Positions 1 through 8,518 are shown, numbered from the stretch's first letter. The stretch: 62,242 nucleotides of DNA from DASYAE01 sp036501535 (GCA_036501535.1 DASYAE010000218.1:1-62242); one strand, 5' to 3'. A program made the numbers and translations. The notes: generated from the letters alone by a model not told the origin.

Positions 1-19
1 CTACCGCACGAAGCGGTAG
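1..19. terminator. Hairpin at window edge
   Basis: CTACCGC and its perfect complement GCGGTAG are separated by the 5-base loop ACGAA. It lies downstream of the minus-strand gene that ends at 68. It may be part of that gene's termination region or belong to whatever lies outside the window. Confidence 0.35.
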
Positions 20-43
20 GCACGGCCGGCTTAATGCAGGCTG

Positions 44-62
44 GGCTGACTATTCGTCAGCC
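44..62 (-). terminator. Stem-loop just after the amidase-like gene
   Basis: GGCTGAC-TATTC-GTCAGCC is a perfect 7-bp stem with a 5-base loop, 5 bases beyond the TGA stop of the minus-strand gene. Position and symmetry suggest a terminator; there is no long T tract. Confidence 0.45.
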
Positions 63-67
63 TCAGG

Positions 68-871
68 TCAGACCTGCGGACCCGACGGGTCGGAGAACGG
101 AACCGCCGCACTCCTCGCGTTCGCATTCGCGCTCACGCTCGGGGCGGTCACGCCCGGGGCCACCGGAGCGACACCGCGCTGCGCCCACTGGATCGCGGCC
201 CAGGCCCAGACCTCCACGAAGGCGTAGGGCACGAGCTTCACCAGGTGCGCCGGCTCGTAGAAGTGGTAGCCGTACTGGAGGCGCGCGTTGTTGTGTGCGT
301 CCACGGTGGGCTCGCTCGTCGCGGTCGCAGCCGTGTCGATCAGGCCCATGTGGCTCGCCTCGCCGTTGACGCCGAGGTACGTGACCACCATGTCGCCGGG
401 CTGGGCGTCGGCGGGGATGTCCCCGACGTCCGTGGCCAGACCGCTGTCCATCAGGAAGTCGTAAATCGTGTTGTACTGCGGCAGCGGCGTGATCAACAGC
501 AGGTCATAGGTCTTGCCGTTGGGCGCCGTGTAGTCGAAGTAGTCGTTCTGCGGGGCGTCCGGGCCCAGACCGGGGATCAGCCCGGCTGCGGCCAGCGACC
601 TGGCGACGAACTCCGCGCACTGGTACTCCTCCTGCCCGCTGCCGAAGGCGACGGGTGTCGAATCGTTCCACGCGGTCCAGTCCCAGTGGGTCTCGGCGAA
701 CTGGACTTCGAGCGCCCGGGTCAGGGCATTGCCGTCGTCGGCCGGCGTGACCGACGACGAGGCCGAGACCGATGCGGCCGACGCCGGGACGGCGGCGGTA
801 ACCGCCGTCACGCCGGCAAGGCCGAATACGACGCAGGCGACGACCAACCGTCGCCCGAGAGATCTGTGCAT
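68..871 (-). CDS. Secreted amidase/CHAP-like protein
   Basis: A 267-residue secreted protein. The ATG at 871 is chosen because it begins a clean Sec signal: basic n-region (MHRSLGRR), a long hydrophobic core and a cleavage region PASAASVS. The mature part has the shape of amidase_6/CHAP-like cysteine peptidases: a Cys in YQCAEFVARSL that would be the nucleophile, a His in ASHMGLID, and a later DAHNNARLQYGYHFY segment. This family usually cuts peptidoglycan peptides or acts on the cell surface. The catalytic assignment is by motif only. The C-terminus is rich in Ala/Val/Ser with no extra domain. It stands alone and divergent from the TROVE operon across a 316-bp gap. Confidence 0.7.
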   Translation of the reverse strand: MHRSLGRRLVVACVVFGLAGVTAVTAAVPASAASVSASSSVTPADDGNALTRALEVQFAETHWDWTAWNDSTPVAFGSGQEEYQCAEFVARSLAAAGLIPGLGPDAPQNDYFDYTAPNGKTYDLLLITPLPQYNTIYDFLMDSGLATDVGDIPADAQPGDMVVTYLGVNGEASHMGLIDTAATATSEPTVDAHNNARLQYGYHFYEPAHLVKLVPYAFVEVWAWAAIQWAQRGVAPVAPGVTAPSVSANANARSAAVPFSDPSGPQV

Positions 872-1187
872 AGTGTGTTTCCCCTTGCTGTCAGTTGACC
901 CCCCGACGGCAGCCAAGCGGGAGTCAGACTACAGATCCTTCGGCGGTCTATGCGTCGCCGACACACAACACTGATCCGGATCTCCCCGCGGCGCACCGGA
1001 TCCGCCGTGGCCAGGCAGGTTATCCCATCGCGCGCCGGACACCGGCGGCGGTATGGTGGCCCGGCCGGCCGCGGGACTCTGGTGCGACTTCCGGAACCCG
1101 CCTTTGAAGCGATGCTTCGCAGTTCGTGCCGCCACTCCCCGGCCGGCCCGAGGATCCGTCGGGGGAACGCCGAGGGGGGCGAGGGCC
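872..1187. other. Divergent intergenic region (316 bp)
   Basis: This gap separates the secreted amidase-like gene from the TROVE gene and must hold both promoters. I find no convincing protein gene. A small GAAGC-GAT-GCTTC hairpin lies near 1109-1121. Ro60/TROVE proteins are often encoded next to a Y RNA, so this is the first place to look for one, but I cannot identify a Y RNA by eye. Confidence 0.4.
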
Positions 1188-2666
1188 GTGTCGGTGCGGG
1201 ACCGGGTGGCGTGCGAGGACGTGGTGATGTTCGCCAACGCGGCGATCAGCGCCACGGCGCAGCGCGAGTTCCACTCTGGCGCGGCCGAGCAGCGCATGTC
1301 GCTGAACTTCCTGCACGAATACGTCCTGGGCAACTACCGGGATCTGTACGCTGCGACGCTGGCGCTCGACATCAACCATCTCAATGCCGCGATGGTCGTG
1401 GTGAACCTGCTGCGCACGGCGAAGGACGCGGACCCGCGGCAGCGCATGGTGGAGGGGCTGCTGATCGCCGCGCGGCTGCGCGACCTGCCGCCGCAGCGCG
1501 TCTACGGCGTCTTCCGGCAGTTGCGGCATGTGGGCGTGAACAACCGGCGCACGCGGGCGATCATGCGCGACTGGGTGATAGGGCGGCCTGATCCCGCCTT
1601 CGACGCGGTCAAGTACCGCAGGGCACTGGCGCTGACCGTCCGGCACGCGCACCTGGAGTTGCCCGGCGAGGTAGGCGCCGCGCTGTTCGACTGGCGCCGC
1701 GCGGCCCGGTACGACACGCCGATCCTGGAGACCTGGCGGCGGGCGCACTACGAGGAGCGGGCTCTCTATGAGCTTCCGTACACAGTGGCCGAGGGGCTGG
1801 CGGCCCGGCACGGCATCGACCGGGCCCGCTTCCTGACCGCGATCGCGCCGAAGCTGACGCAGCGCGAGCGGCTGCGGCTGCAGACCTCGGCGCAGCGCCT
1901 CTCGGTCCGCGCGGTCGCGATGGACCTCGGCTCCGCGCCGCTGACCCGGCTCGCCGTCTACGTGCTCTCCCTCACCCGCCCGGAGCGGGCGCGCCGACAC
2001 GAGGAGCTGACCGGCGCGCTGCGTGCGGCCGCGCGCCGGGCCGCGGGCCGCCAGGCCGGGACCTGGGGCCGCGTCGTGGCAGTGCTCGACGACAGCTATT
2101 CGTCGGCCGGCTCAGGGGTCAAGCGCCGCCGCCCGCTGGCCGTGGCGGTGGCGACGCACTACCTGCTGGAGGCGCTCGCCGCCGATTACACCGGGCTGTG
2201 GCTGAGGCATCGCGGCGATCCGCTGCTGGTCCACCCGCTCGGGCCGACCGGGCTCGGCGACCGCCTGGTCGACGGCCTGGAGCTGCGCCCGGACCGGCTG
2301 GCGATCGTCTCCGACGGCTGGGACAACGCGCCGCCCGGGCAGGCCGCGGAGGTGCTGCGGGTGTGGCGGGCCCGGCTGGATCCGGATCAGCGCACGAGCA
2401 TCGTGCACCTTAACCCGGTCTACGACAGCGAGGCCTTCGACGTGCGCCGACTGGCGCCGGGCGTGCCGACGGTCGGCGTGCGGGACGCGGAAGACGCCGC
2501 GGCGCTGGTCGAGCTGGCCCGGTTCGCCAGCGGCGGGGCGCGGTTCGACGATCTGCGGCGGCACCTGGCCAGCCGGGTCGCGCGGTTCCTGGAGGCCGCG
2601 GCGCAGGTGGCGAAGGCGGCAGTGCCCGATGACGACACGAGTAGCGGCGAGGAGGTCGAGCAGTGA
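1188..2666 (+). CDS. TROVE/Ro60-like protein with vWA domain
   Basis: A 492-residue protein with a Ro60-like plan. The N-terminal two thirds are all-helical repeat sequence (about residues 30-280; for example HEYVLGNYRDLYAATLALDINHL), as in the TROVE RNA-binding ring. The C-terminal third is a von Willebrand A fold with an intact MIDAS start DDSYS (301-305) and a following SDGWDN (375-380). Family members bind Y RNAs and misfolded or damaged RNA. I start at GTG 1188 because GAGGGGGGCGAG precedes it; an in-frame ATG at 1053 would add 45 residues of low-quality sequence. Its stop overlaps the next gene by 4 bases, so the two are co-translated. The RNA ligand is unknown. Confidence 0.7.
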   Translation: MSVRDRVACEDVVMFANAAISATAQREFHSGAAEQRMSLNFLHEYVLGNYRDLYAATLALDINHLNAAMVVVNLLRTAKDADPRQRMVEGLLIAARLRDLPPQRVYGVFRQLRHVGVNNRRTRAIMRDWVIGRPDPAFDAVKYRRALALTVRHAHLELPGEVGAALFDWRRAARYDTPILETWRRAHYEERALYELPYTVAEGLAARHGIDRARFLTAIAPKLTQRERLRLQTSAQRLSVRAVAMDLGSAPLTRLAVYVLSLTRPERARRHEELTGALRAAARRAAGRQAGTWGRVVAVLDDSYSSAGSGVKRRRPLAVAVATHYLLEALAADYTGLWLRHRGDPLLVHPLGPTGLGDRLVDGLELRPDRLAIVSDGWDNAPPGQAAEVLRVWRARLDPDQRTSIVHLNPVYDSEAFDVRRLAPGVPTVGVRDAEDAAALVELARFASGGARFDDLRRHLASRVARFLEAAAQVAKAAVPDDDTSSGEEVEQ

Positions 2667-3796
2667 CGACGCGCGTTCCCGTGACCAGGCGCGGAATCGA
2701 CATGACCGGCCTGACCGCGGGTCCGGCGCAGGCTTGGGGCGCGGTGCGTATCGTGCCCCTGATCCGGGACGAGCCGATCACCGACCTGCGCCTGCACACC
2801 CGGCTGTACGATCCGGACGACCTGTCGATCGTCCGCACCGGATCCCGTACCGCGTACATCGCCTACGTCCCGCACGCGTTCGTGGCGACCTGGGCCGACG
2901 ACGGGACGCCGGCCGCCGCCTACGGCACACAGCTGCTCGATCCGGACGCCCGTGCCGCTCCCGCGTGCATCGACCTGCGCTTCCGGCGGCGGATGGCGCG
3001 CCGCGAGGACAAGCAGCGGCTGCGGTTCCTGCCGTTGCACCTGGCCCTGGAGGGCTATCTGTCGCTGCAGTTCGGCGGCCCGCCGATCGCCTGGGCGGAC
3101 TGGACCGAACAGGCGGTCGTGAACGGCCTCTCGCCGCGCGCGGAGGCGGCCTACTCCGGTGCGAGCGTGCCAGGCCTCGATGACGCACTGCGCATCTTCG
3201 AGATCCACCCCGGGCAGTGCGGAGCAGCGCTCTACATCGCCGACGCGCTGGCGGCGGCCTTCGTCGTCCCGCACCCCGACGACTACCGGGCCATGCACCC
3301 GACGCTGTTGCGCGACCTCTACGGCGAGCAGTTGTACCACTATGCGTATCTGTACCCTGCCGTCCCGGACTTCCGGGCCCGGCTCGACGAGGGGCGCGTC
3401 GGCACGGTCGCGGACCTGCGCGCCGAGCTGGCCAGGTCACGCCGCGAGTGGGCCGGGTTCCACGACCTGATGGCCGCCGGCCTGCTCGGCGAGCAGGGGC
3501 TGGCCACCACCGCGGTCCACCGCATGGGCCGCTTCACGCTGTCGCGGTTCCTCCCGCCGTTCGACCCGGACGCCGAGAACCACATCGGCGAGACGATCAC
3601 CGCCGACGACGGCCGGCTCGCCTACCTCAAGACCTTCCGCCTCTCCGCGGCGCAGGTCCGCCGCGGCTTCCTGCTGTGGCAGCTGGGCCAACACGACTGG
3701 GACCTCGACGACACGGCCACGCACATGAAGACGACCCGACGCGGCCTGGTGCAGCGCCTGAACAGCGCAGGCTTCGGATATCTGCTGCGCCCGTAG
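2663..3796 (+). CDS. ARPP-like protein with C-terminal HTH-like segment
   Basis: A 377-residue protein starting with GTG inside the stop of the TROVE-vWA gene (GTGA overlap). The N-terminus (QAWGAVRIVPLIRDEPITDLRL and on) resembles what has been named an ARPP domain in comparative genomics of RNA-repair and conflict loci; this recall needs an HMM check. The middle region (residues 90-280) is mixed with conserved-looking Arg/Tyr/Trp. The last 50 residues (QHDWDLDDTATHMKTTRRGL) read like a Fis-type helix-turn-helix. No catalytic motif of a known enzyme is evident. The tight coupling suggests the two proteins work on the same RNA or complex. Confidence 0.55.
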   Translation: MTTRVPVTRRGIDMTGLTAGPAQAWGAVRIVPLIRDEPITDLRLHTRLYDPDDLSIVRTGSRTAYIAYVPHAFVATWADDGTPAAAYGTQLLDPDARAAPACIDLRFRRRMARREDKQRLRFLPLHLALEGYLSLQFGGPPIAWADWTEQAVVNGLSPRAEAAYSGASVPGLDDALRIFEIHPGQCGAALYIADALAAAFVVPHPDDYRAMHPTLLRDLYGEQLYHYAYLYPAVPDFRARLDEGRVGTVADLRAELARSRREWAGFHDLMAAGLLGEQGLATTAVHRMGRFTLSRFLPPFDPDAENHIGETITADDGRLAYLKTFRLSAAQVRRGFLLWQLGQHDWDLDDTATHMKTTRRGLVQRLNSAGFGYLLRP

Positions 3797-3811
3797 AGCC
3801 TACCCCGGGCC

Positions 3812-4597
3812 CTACCCCCAGCGCAGGCTCAGGCGGCGGGTCGTGGTGAGCCGGGACGAGCTGGTCAGGTTCGTGGCGATCTCGACCGCCGCGGCGACGG
3901 CGAGGCCGATCGCGAGCCGGCGGGCGTCCTCGGCGCTCAGCTGCTTCGGCTCCGGTTCGGCGGCGGGACCGTCGCCGTCGTCGTCGGGCGCTGAGTCATC
4001 GGGTGCTGGGCCGGGCGGCTCGGGAAGGCGGGTGTTCAGGAACCGCCGGGCGCGCTGGGCCAGGACGGCGGCCGCCTCGGGATATCGGCGCAGGACGTCA
4101 GTGGGGATGTCGGCGGCGTGGGCCAGGGCGCCGAACGCCTGCTGGTAGAGGTCTGCGTCGTCGGCGGCCGCGGCGAGCAGTTCGGCTCCGAGCACGCCGC
4201 GCCGGTCCTTGTCGGCGGGGCGCAGGCGGCTGTGCTGTGTCTGGGCCGCCTGACCGCCGAGCCTCCGCGTTCTGGCGCGCAATTCACCCGATTCGACCAG
4301 CGCGGCGACATACACGTCGACCCGCTCGGGACCGCTGTCGTTCACCCATTCGTCGGCGCCGCGACCGGCCTCGCAGAACTCGGCGAGGTTGATCAGCGCC
4401 GCGTCGAGCACCGGATCGCCGACCAGCTCCGGATCGGCGACCCGCAGCAGCCCGTCGGCAGTCGCCTCGAGCCGCCCCCGCACGGCGAGGTCGACCAGCT
4501 CGGAGCCCGCCAGCGCGAAGCCGAGCTGGACCGGGAGCCGCACGGCGCCGCGCTGCGGGTTGACGGCCAACATGGTCAGGTCCGCACCCAGCGTCAC
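3812..4597 (-). CDS. GPP34 (GOLPH3-like) family protein
   Basis: A 261-residue protein with the GOLPH3/VPS74 (GPP34) fold signature: an N-terminal LTMLAVNPQRGAVRL segment, then LAGSELVDLAVRGRLE and helical repeats up to about residue 175. In eukaryotes the fold binds PI4P and Golgi glycosyltransferases. Actinobacterial copies are common and mostly uncharacterised. After residue 180 comes a Pro/Asp/Glu-rich tail followed by an amphipathic, Ala-rich helix (LAIGLAVAAAVEIATNL) that could be a weak membrane contact. It ends 15 bp from the convergent ARPP-like gene, and its start faces the propeller-kinase gene across 110 bp. Confidence 0.75.
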   Translation of the reverse strand: MTLGADLTMLAVNPQRGAVRLPVQLGFALAGSELVDLAVRGRLEATADGLLRVADPELVGDPVLDAALINLAEFCEAGRGADEWVNDSGPERVDVYVAALVESGELRARTRRLGGQAAQTQHSRLRPADKDRRGVLGAELLAAAADDADLYQQAFGALAHAADIPTDVLRRYPEAAAVLAQRARRFLNTRLPEPPGPAPDDSAPDDDGDGPAAEPEPKQLSAEDARRLAIGLAVAAAVEIATNLTSSSRLTTTRRLSLRWG

Positions 4598-4707
4598 GCC
4601 GCGAGTTTACCCGGCGGTCCGCGGTTATCAGCCGCTTGGCTCTAAAGGTGCCACCGCGCGTTGCCGCGGCCGGGTATTTGCCTTGACAGGCGAGCGAGCA
4701 TTGAGCC

Positions 4708-6621
4708 GTGGCACAGGCGACTATCGCGGCGGTGCGCAGGCTGGCCAGCAATCCGATCATCAGCCGGGCGACGAGCGCCGCGATCGGAGTGAACATCAAC
4801 GGGCCCTCGCTGATCGAGGCGCCGCCCTGGCTGGAGAGACCGCTCGGCCGGTACTACCTCTACTTCGCGCACCACCGCGGGACCTACATCCGGCTGGCGA
4901 CCGCCGACCGGCTCGAAGGGCCGTGGACCGTCTACGAACCCGGCACGCTGCGCCTGGAGCAGTCGCTCTTCCCGACCGAGGGACGCCGCCCCCACATCGC
5001 CTCGCCCGACGTGCACGTCGATACTGCGTCCGGGGTCGTCCGGATGTACTACCACGGCCTGCAGACCGACACCCGGGAGCAGTTCACCCGGGTCGCGACG
5101 TCATCCGACGGGATCCGCTTCGAGGCTCGGCCGGAACTGCTCGGCCGGCCGTACTTCCGGGCGTTCGAGTACGGCGGATGGTGGTACGCGCTGGGCATGC
5201 CGGGCATCATCTACCGGTCGGCCGACGGCCTGAGCGGCTTCGAGCGCGGACCGCGGCTGTTCGAGCGCTCCATGCGGCACACGGCCCTGCTGCGCCGCGG
5301 CGACGAGCTGCTGGTCTTCTGGTCGCGGGTGGGCGACCGGCCGGAGCGGATCCTGTGCTCCCGGATCGGCCTCGGACCGCACTGGCGGCAGTGGCGGGCC
5401 GGGCCGCCGGTCACCGTGCTCGCACCCGAGCACCCGTGGGAGGGCGCTGATCTGCTCGTCGAGCCCTCGGAGCGTGGCTGGGCCGACGAGCCGGTGCACC
5501 AGCTGCGCGATCCGGCGGTCTTCGAGCAGGGCGATCGCGCGTTCCTGCTCTACTCGGCGGCCGGGGAGTCCGGCATCGCCATCGCGGAGCTGGAGCGCGT
5601 GGAGGCCCTGCTCGAGCAGACGCGCACAGCGACGCCGCAGGAGCAGCAGCAGGGCCAGCAGCAGCAGGACGGCGAGCAGGATCAGGCGGCGAACTCAGCC
5701 CCGGACGCCGGCGCAAGCGCCGAGCCGAAACAGCCCTCGAGGTTCCGCGGCCGGATGTGGGCCTCCACCGAGCGGGTCCTCGGCTACGTCAACCGGACCC
5801 ACGGCACCGGCTACGGCCTCGTCGGACGGCTCGCCGGCGACCGGCAGTCCGGCACGTACCTGATCCGCGACGCAGAGTGCGGCGACGCGGTGCTGAAGTG
5901 GTCCACCCGGACCTCCGCGGCCGGCCAGGTCCTGCGCGCCGCGCCGGTCGTGGCGGCCGCGCGCGCCGCCGGGTGGCCCACTCCGGCGTGGCTCGCCGTC
6001 GGCGCCACGCCGAGCGGATTCCCTTACCACGTGCGGGAATACGCCGAAGGCGAGCCCGGCGACCTGGTGAGCGCCGACCTCGTGCGGGCCGTGCTGCCCG
6101 CCCTCGACGCGCAGGCCGGCCTGCGCCCCGCCACCGACCGGGACTGGTCCGCGCACGACCACCGGGTCGTCTTCGAGAACGGATCCGGCTTCGCCGGGCA
6201 GGTCGCGGCCGCGCCGGACGGGGCCCGGCTGGTCGGCCTGCTGGAGGCCTGGACGGCGAGGTTCCGGCAGGTCGAGCTGCCCACCGACGACCTCGTGCAC
6301 GGCGGCCTCTCCCCCGGCAACGTCCTGCTGCGCCACGGTGGACTCAGTGCCCTGATTGACGCCGACGCGGTCGGCCGCGGCACCCGGCTGCACGATGTCG
6401 CGACCCTGATCGCGGCCGTGAACCAGTGGGGCGGCGATCCGGCCGCGAGCCGGGACCTGCGCGACTACGCGGCGCGCTACGCGGCTCCCGGCGAGTTCGA
6501 GGTCAGCGTCGCGGCCTGCCTGCTCGCGGCGCTCGCCTTCCGGATCGAGCACGGCCGGACTGACGCCGCCGCCTGCATCCGCGCCGCGACAGCGCTGGCC
6601 GGCGAGCTCGGCGCCGCTTAG
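4708..6621 (+). CDS. GH43-like propeller fused to APH-like kinase domain
   Basis: A 637-residue two-domain protein (GTG start). Residues 20-290 look like a five-bladed GH43/GH-F type beta-propeller: GRYYLYFAHHRG, SPDVHVD, RMYYHGL, RDPAVFEQGDRAFLLYS. Residues 291-345 are a Gln/Ala-rich linker. Residues 350-637 have an aminoglycoside phosphotransferase-like fold: Lys397 in AVLKW, a Brenner-like loop HGGLSPGN (531-538) and IDADAVGRG (Asp551). APH enzymes normally read HGDxxxxN; here the catalytic Asp is Gly, so kinase activity is doubtful. The neighbour is a divergent GPP34 gene. I infer a sugar-binding or hydrolase domain joined to a pseudokinase; function unknown. Confidence 0.65.
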   Translation: MAQATIAAVRRLASNPIISRATSAAIGVNINGPSLIEAPPWLERPLGRYYLYFAHHRGTYIRLATADRLEGPWTVYEPGTLRLEQSLFPTEGRRPHIASPDVHVDTASGVVRMYYHGLQTDTREQFTRVATSSDGIRFEARPELLGRPYFRAFEYGGWWYALGMPGIIYRSADGLSGFERGPRLFERSMRHTALLRRGDELLVFWSRVGDRPERILCSRIGLGPHWRQWRAGPPVTVLAPEHPWEGADLLVEPSERGWADEPVHQLRDPAVFEQGDRAFLLYSAAGESGIAIAELERVEALLEQTRTATPQEQQQGQQQQDGEQDQAANSAPDAGASAEPKQPSRFRGRMWASTERVLGYVNRTHGTGYGLVGRLAGDRQSGTYLIRDAECGDAVLKWSTRTSAAGQVLRAAPVVAAARAAGWPTPAWLAVGATPSGFPYHVREYAEGEPGDLVSADLVRAVLPALDAQAGLRPATDRDWSAHDHRVVFENGSGFAGQVAAAPDGARLVGLLEAWTARFRQVELPTDDLVHGGLSPGNVLLRHGGLSALIDADAVGRGTRLHDVATLIAAVNQWGGDPAASRDLRDYAARYAAPGEFEVSVAACLLAALAFRIEHGRTDAAACIRAATALAGELGAA

Positions 6622-6674
6622 CTCGACGCAACCTGTGAGCAACACCTTCGCGGTGCCCGCATACCATCCGTACA

Positions 6675-8282
6675 TCAGGCCGGCGGCGACGGCACGAACC
6701 ACGTGCGCAGCGCGTCCTCGAGGCCTGCCGTCGGATCAGCCCACTGCGGTCCGGCGGCCCACGCCACCCGGCCGTCCGGCCGGACCAGCAGCGCGTCGGC
6801 CGGGGCGGACCGGTCCCGGCAATAGGCCACCACCACGCTCACCGCGTCCCCCCACGCCGCCGCGACCTGCGACGGCGCCCGGTTCAGGGTGAGGTCCAGC
6901 AGCACCGGCCGCCCGGCGCGCACCAGCTCGGCGACCCGGACCTTGCCGCCTGATGTGGGCGAACACCCGGCCAGCGGAAGACCGGCCGATGAAAGCCCAG
7001 CAGTGTCCAGCTCGAGGTCCGGCGCCAGCCGCCCCTCGAGCGGGTGCCGCGGCGCGGCGCCGGCCGGGCCGCCGAGCTGCGGCTCAGACCCCTGAATCAG
7101 CTCGCCGAGCCGCAGTGCGACGTCCGGGAGGGCGACCAGTTCGCCGAACAGCTCGCGCAGCGCCTCGGTGTACTCGTCCCGGCCGCCGAGCGCACGCTGG
7201 GCCCGCGAGTGCATCAGGACCCGTCGTCCGGCCGCGTGCCGCTCGGCGTGGTATGTGTCCAGCAGGCCCTCGGGCGCCCGGCCCTGCACGTCGGCGGCCA
7301 GCTTCCAGCCGAGGTTGACCGCGTCGAGCAGGCCGACGTTCAGGCCGCCGCCGACTCCGAACACATGCGCGGCGTCGCCGGCGAGCAGGATCCGGCCGGC
7401 CCGGTACCGCTCGGCCTGGCGGCTGTTGCCCACCGTGCGGGTCAGCCACAGCGGCCGGCTCATCGGCAGGTCCGCGCCCAGCACGCGGCGCATGCTCGCG
7501 CGCAGTTCCTCGAGAGTCATCGGGCGCTCGAGATCGACGGACGGATCCTGCTCACTGGTCGAGACGATGAAGACCCCTTGCTCGGCCTCCTTGTCCAGCA
7601 TCGCCAGCGGGGCGACGGAATACGAGCCGTGCTCGGTGCGCGTGTGCCGGGCCGGCTCCAGGCGGCCGGCGCCGGGCACGTCCACCGCGCCGGTCGCCGC
7701 GTCGATCATCGCAGGGGGCAGCGTCACCCGGCCGATCCGGGAGACCTCCGAGGAGGTCACGCCGGGGAAGCCGATCCCGGCCAGCTTGCGCACGCCGCTG
7801 TGCGCGCCGTCGCAGCCGACCAGGTAGCGGCTGCGCAGCCGGTACTCGCCGTCCGGGCCGCGCACGTCGATCTCGACAGAGTCCTGATCCGGCTCGGCGG
7901 TGAACCCGAGCAGCTCGTGCCCGCGCCGCACGCCTCCGCCGAGCTCGCGCAACCGCTCGTCGAGCAGCTGCTCCATCCGCCGCTGCGGGATCGGCAGCAC
8001 CTGCAGCGGGCTGGCCTCCAGCACGGAGAAGTCGAGCTGCAGCGGGCCGAAGGAGAAGCGCGGCACCCGGCCGACCCAGGTGGCCCCCTCGCTGAACCGG
8101 TCGAGCAGCCCGCGGTAGTCGAGCACGGACACGATCTGGCCGAACACCCCGTTGCCCTTGGGCACCTCGCTGATCTCGGGCAGCCGCTCCAGCACCACCG
8201 CGTCGGCTCCGGCCAGGCGCAGCTCCGCGGCCAGCATCAGCCCGACCGGTCCGCCCCCGACGATCACGACATCGACGTCCAT
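6675..8282 (-). CDS. FAD-binding monooxygenase (PHBH/aromatic hydroxylase type)
   Basis: A 535-residue class A flavoprotein monooxygenase. It begins with the dinucleotide fold (VDVVIVGGGPVGLM; acidic end VVLERLPE) and carries the second FAD motif (GDAAHVFGVGGGLNVG) near residue 290. The C-terminal thioredoxin-like region is present (ARVLLDLT-like strand, VVAYCRDR). The family uses NAD(P)H and O2 to hydroxylate aromatic or polyketide substrates; the substrate cannot be read. ATG 8282 is chosen over an upstream in-frame start at 8393 because GAGGGAAGAG sits just upstream and the fold starts immediately. It diverges from an HTH gene across a 236-bp region full of TTGAC/GTCAA sites. Confidence 0.85.
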   Translation of the reverse strand: MDVDVVIVGGGPVGLMLAAELRLAGADAVVLERLPEISEVPKGNGVFGQIVSVLDYRGLLDRFSEGATWVGRVPRFSFGPLQLDFSVLEASPLQVLPIPQRRMEQLLDERLRELGGGVRRGHELLGFTAEPDQDSVEIDVRGPDGEYRLRSRYLVGCDGAHSGVRKLAGIGFPGVTSSEVSRIGRVTLPPAMIDAATGAVDVPGAGRLEPARHTRTEHGSYSVAPLAMLDKEAEQGVFIVSTSEQDPSVDLERPMTLEELRASMRRVLGADLPMSRPLWLTRTVGNSRQAERYRAGRILLAGDAAHVFGVGGGLNVGLLDAVNLGWKLAADVQGRAPEGLLDTYHAERHAAGRRVLMHSRAQRALGGRDEYTEALRELFGELVALPDVALRLGELIQGSEPQLGGPAGAAPRHPLEGRLAPDLELDTAGLSSAGLPLAGCSPTSGGKVRVAELVRAGRPVLLDLTLNRAPSQVAAAWGDAVSVVVAYCRDRSAPADALLVRPDGRVAWAAGPQWADPTAGLEDALRTWFVPSPPA

Positions 8283-8357
8283 CGCTCTTCCCTCGCATCC
8301 GCCGGCCCGCCGGCTCCGGTTCGACCCGGTCCAGTCCCGTGGTCGTTTGTCATCTTC

Positions 8358-8382
8358 GGTTGACAGCGCCGCGCTGTCAACC
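8358..8382. promoter_or_regulatory. Long TTGAC-type palindromic operator
   Basis: An 11-bp perfect inverted repeat, arm GGTTGACAGCG, with a 3-base centre CCG. It lies 76 bp upstream of the flavin monooxygenase start. The arm shares TTGAC with three further sites in the same gap, which suggests several binding sites for one regulator, probably the divergent HTH protein. Confidence 0.55.
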
Positions 8383-8445
8383 GTGATTGACAATTCGGGC
8401 GAATCGGCAGCTCAGGATGCTCGGCGTGGGATCCGTCAGCAATTC

Positions 8446-8456
8446 TTGACTGTCAA
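8446..8456. promoter_or_regulatory. TTGAC-T-GTCAA palindrome
   Basis: A perfect 11-bp palindrome with the same TTGAC half-site as the 8358 and 8498 elements, in the middle of the divergent promoter region. Confidence 0.45.
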
Positions 8457-8463
8457 TACATCC

Positions 8464-8518
8464 TTGACACGCAAAGAAGCATTGACACGAGAAGGACGTC
8501 AAGGCTACCTTGACAGCA
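8464..8518 (+). promoter_or_regulatory. Promoter and operator region of HTH gene
   Basis: Two TTGACA hexamers (8464-8469 and 8482-8487) and the palindrome GTCAAGG-CTA-CCTTGAC (8498-8514) abut the ATG at 8519. TTGACA at 8482 with TACCTT at 8506 (18-bp spacing) would make a -35/-10 pair and start transcription close to the ATG, giving a leaderless message. Repressor binding at 8498-8514 would block this promoter. Promoter call is inference. Confidence 0.4.

Noticed and set aside
1053..1187. N-terminal extension of the TROVE-vWA protein from ATG 1053
   Set aside because: It adds 45 residues of low-quality sequence and has no RBS, while GTG 1188 has a strong one.
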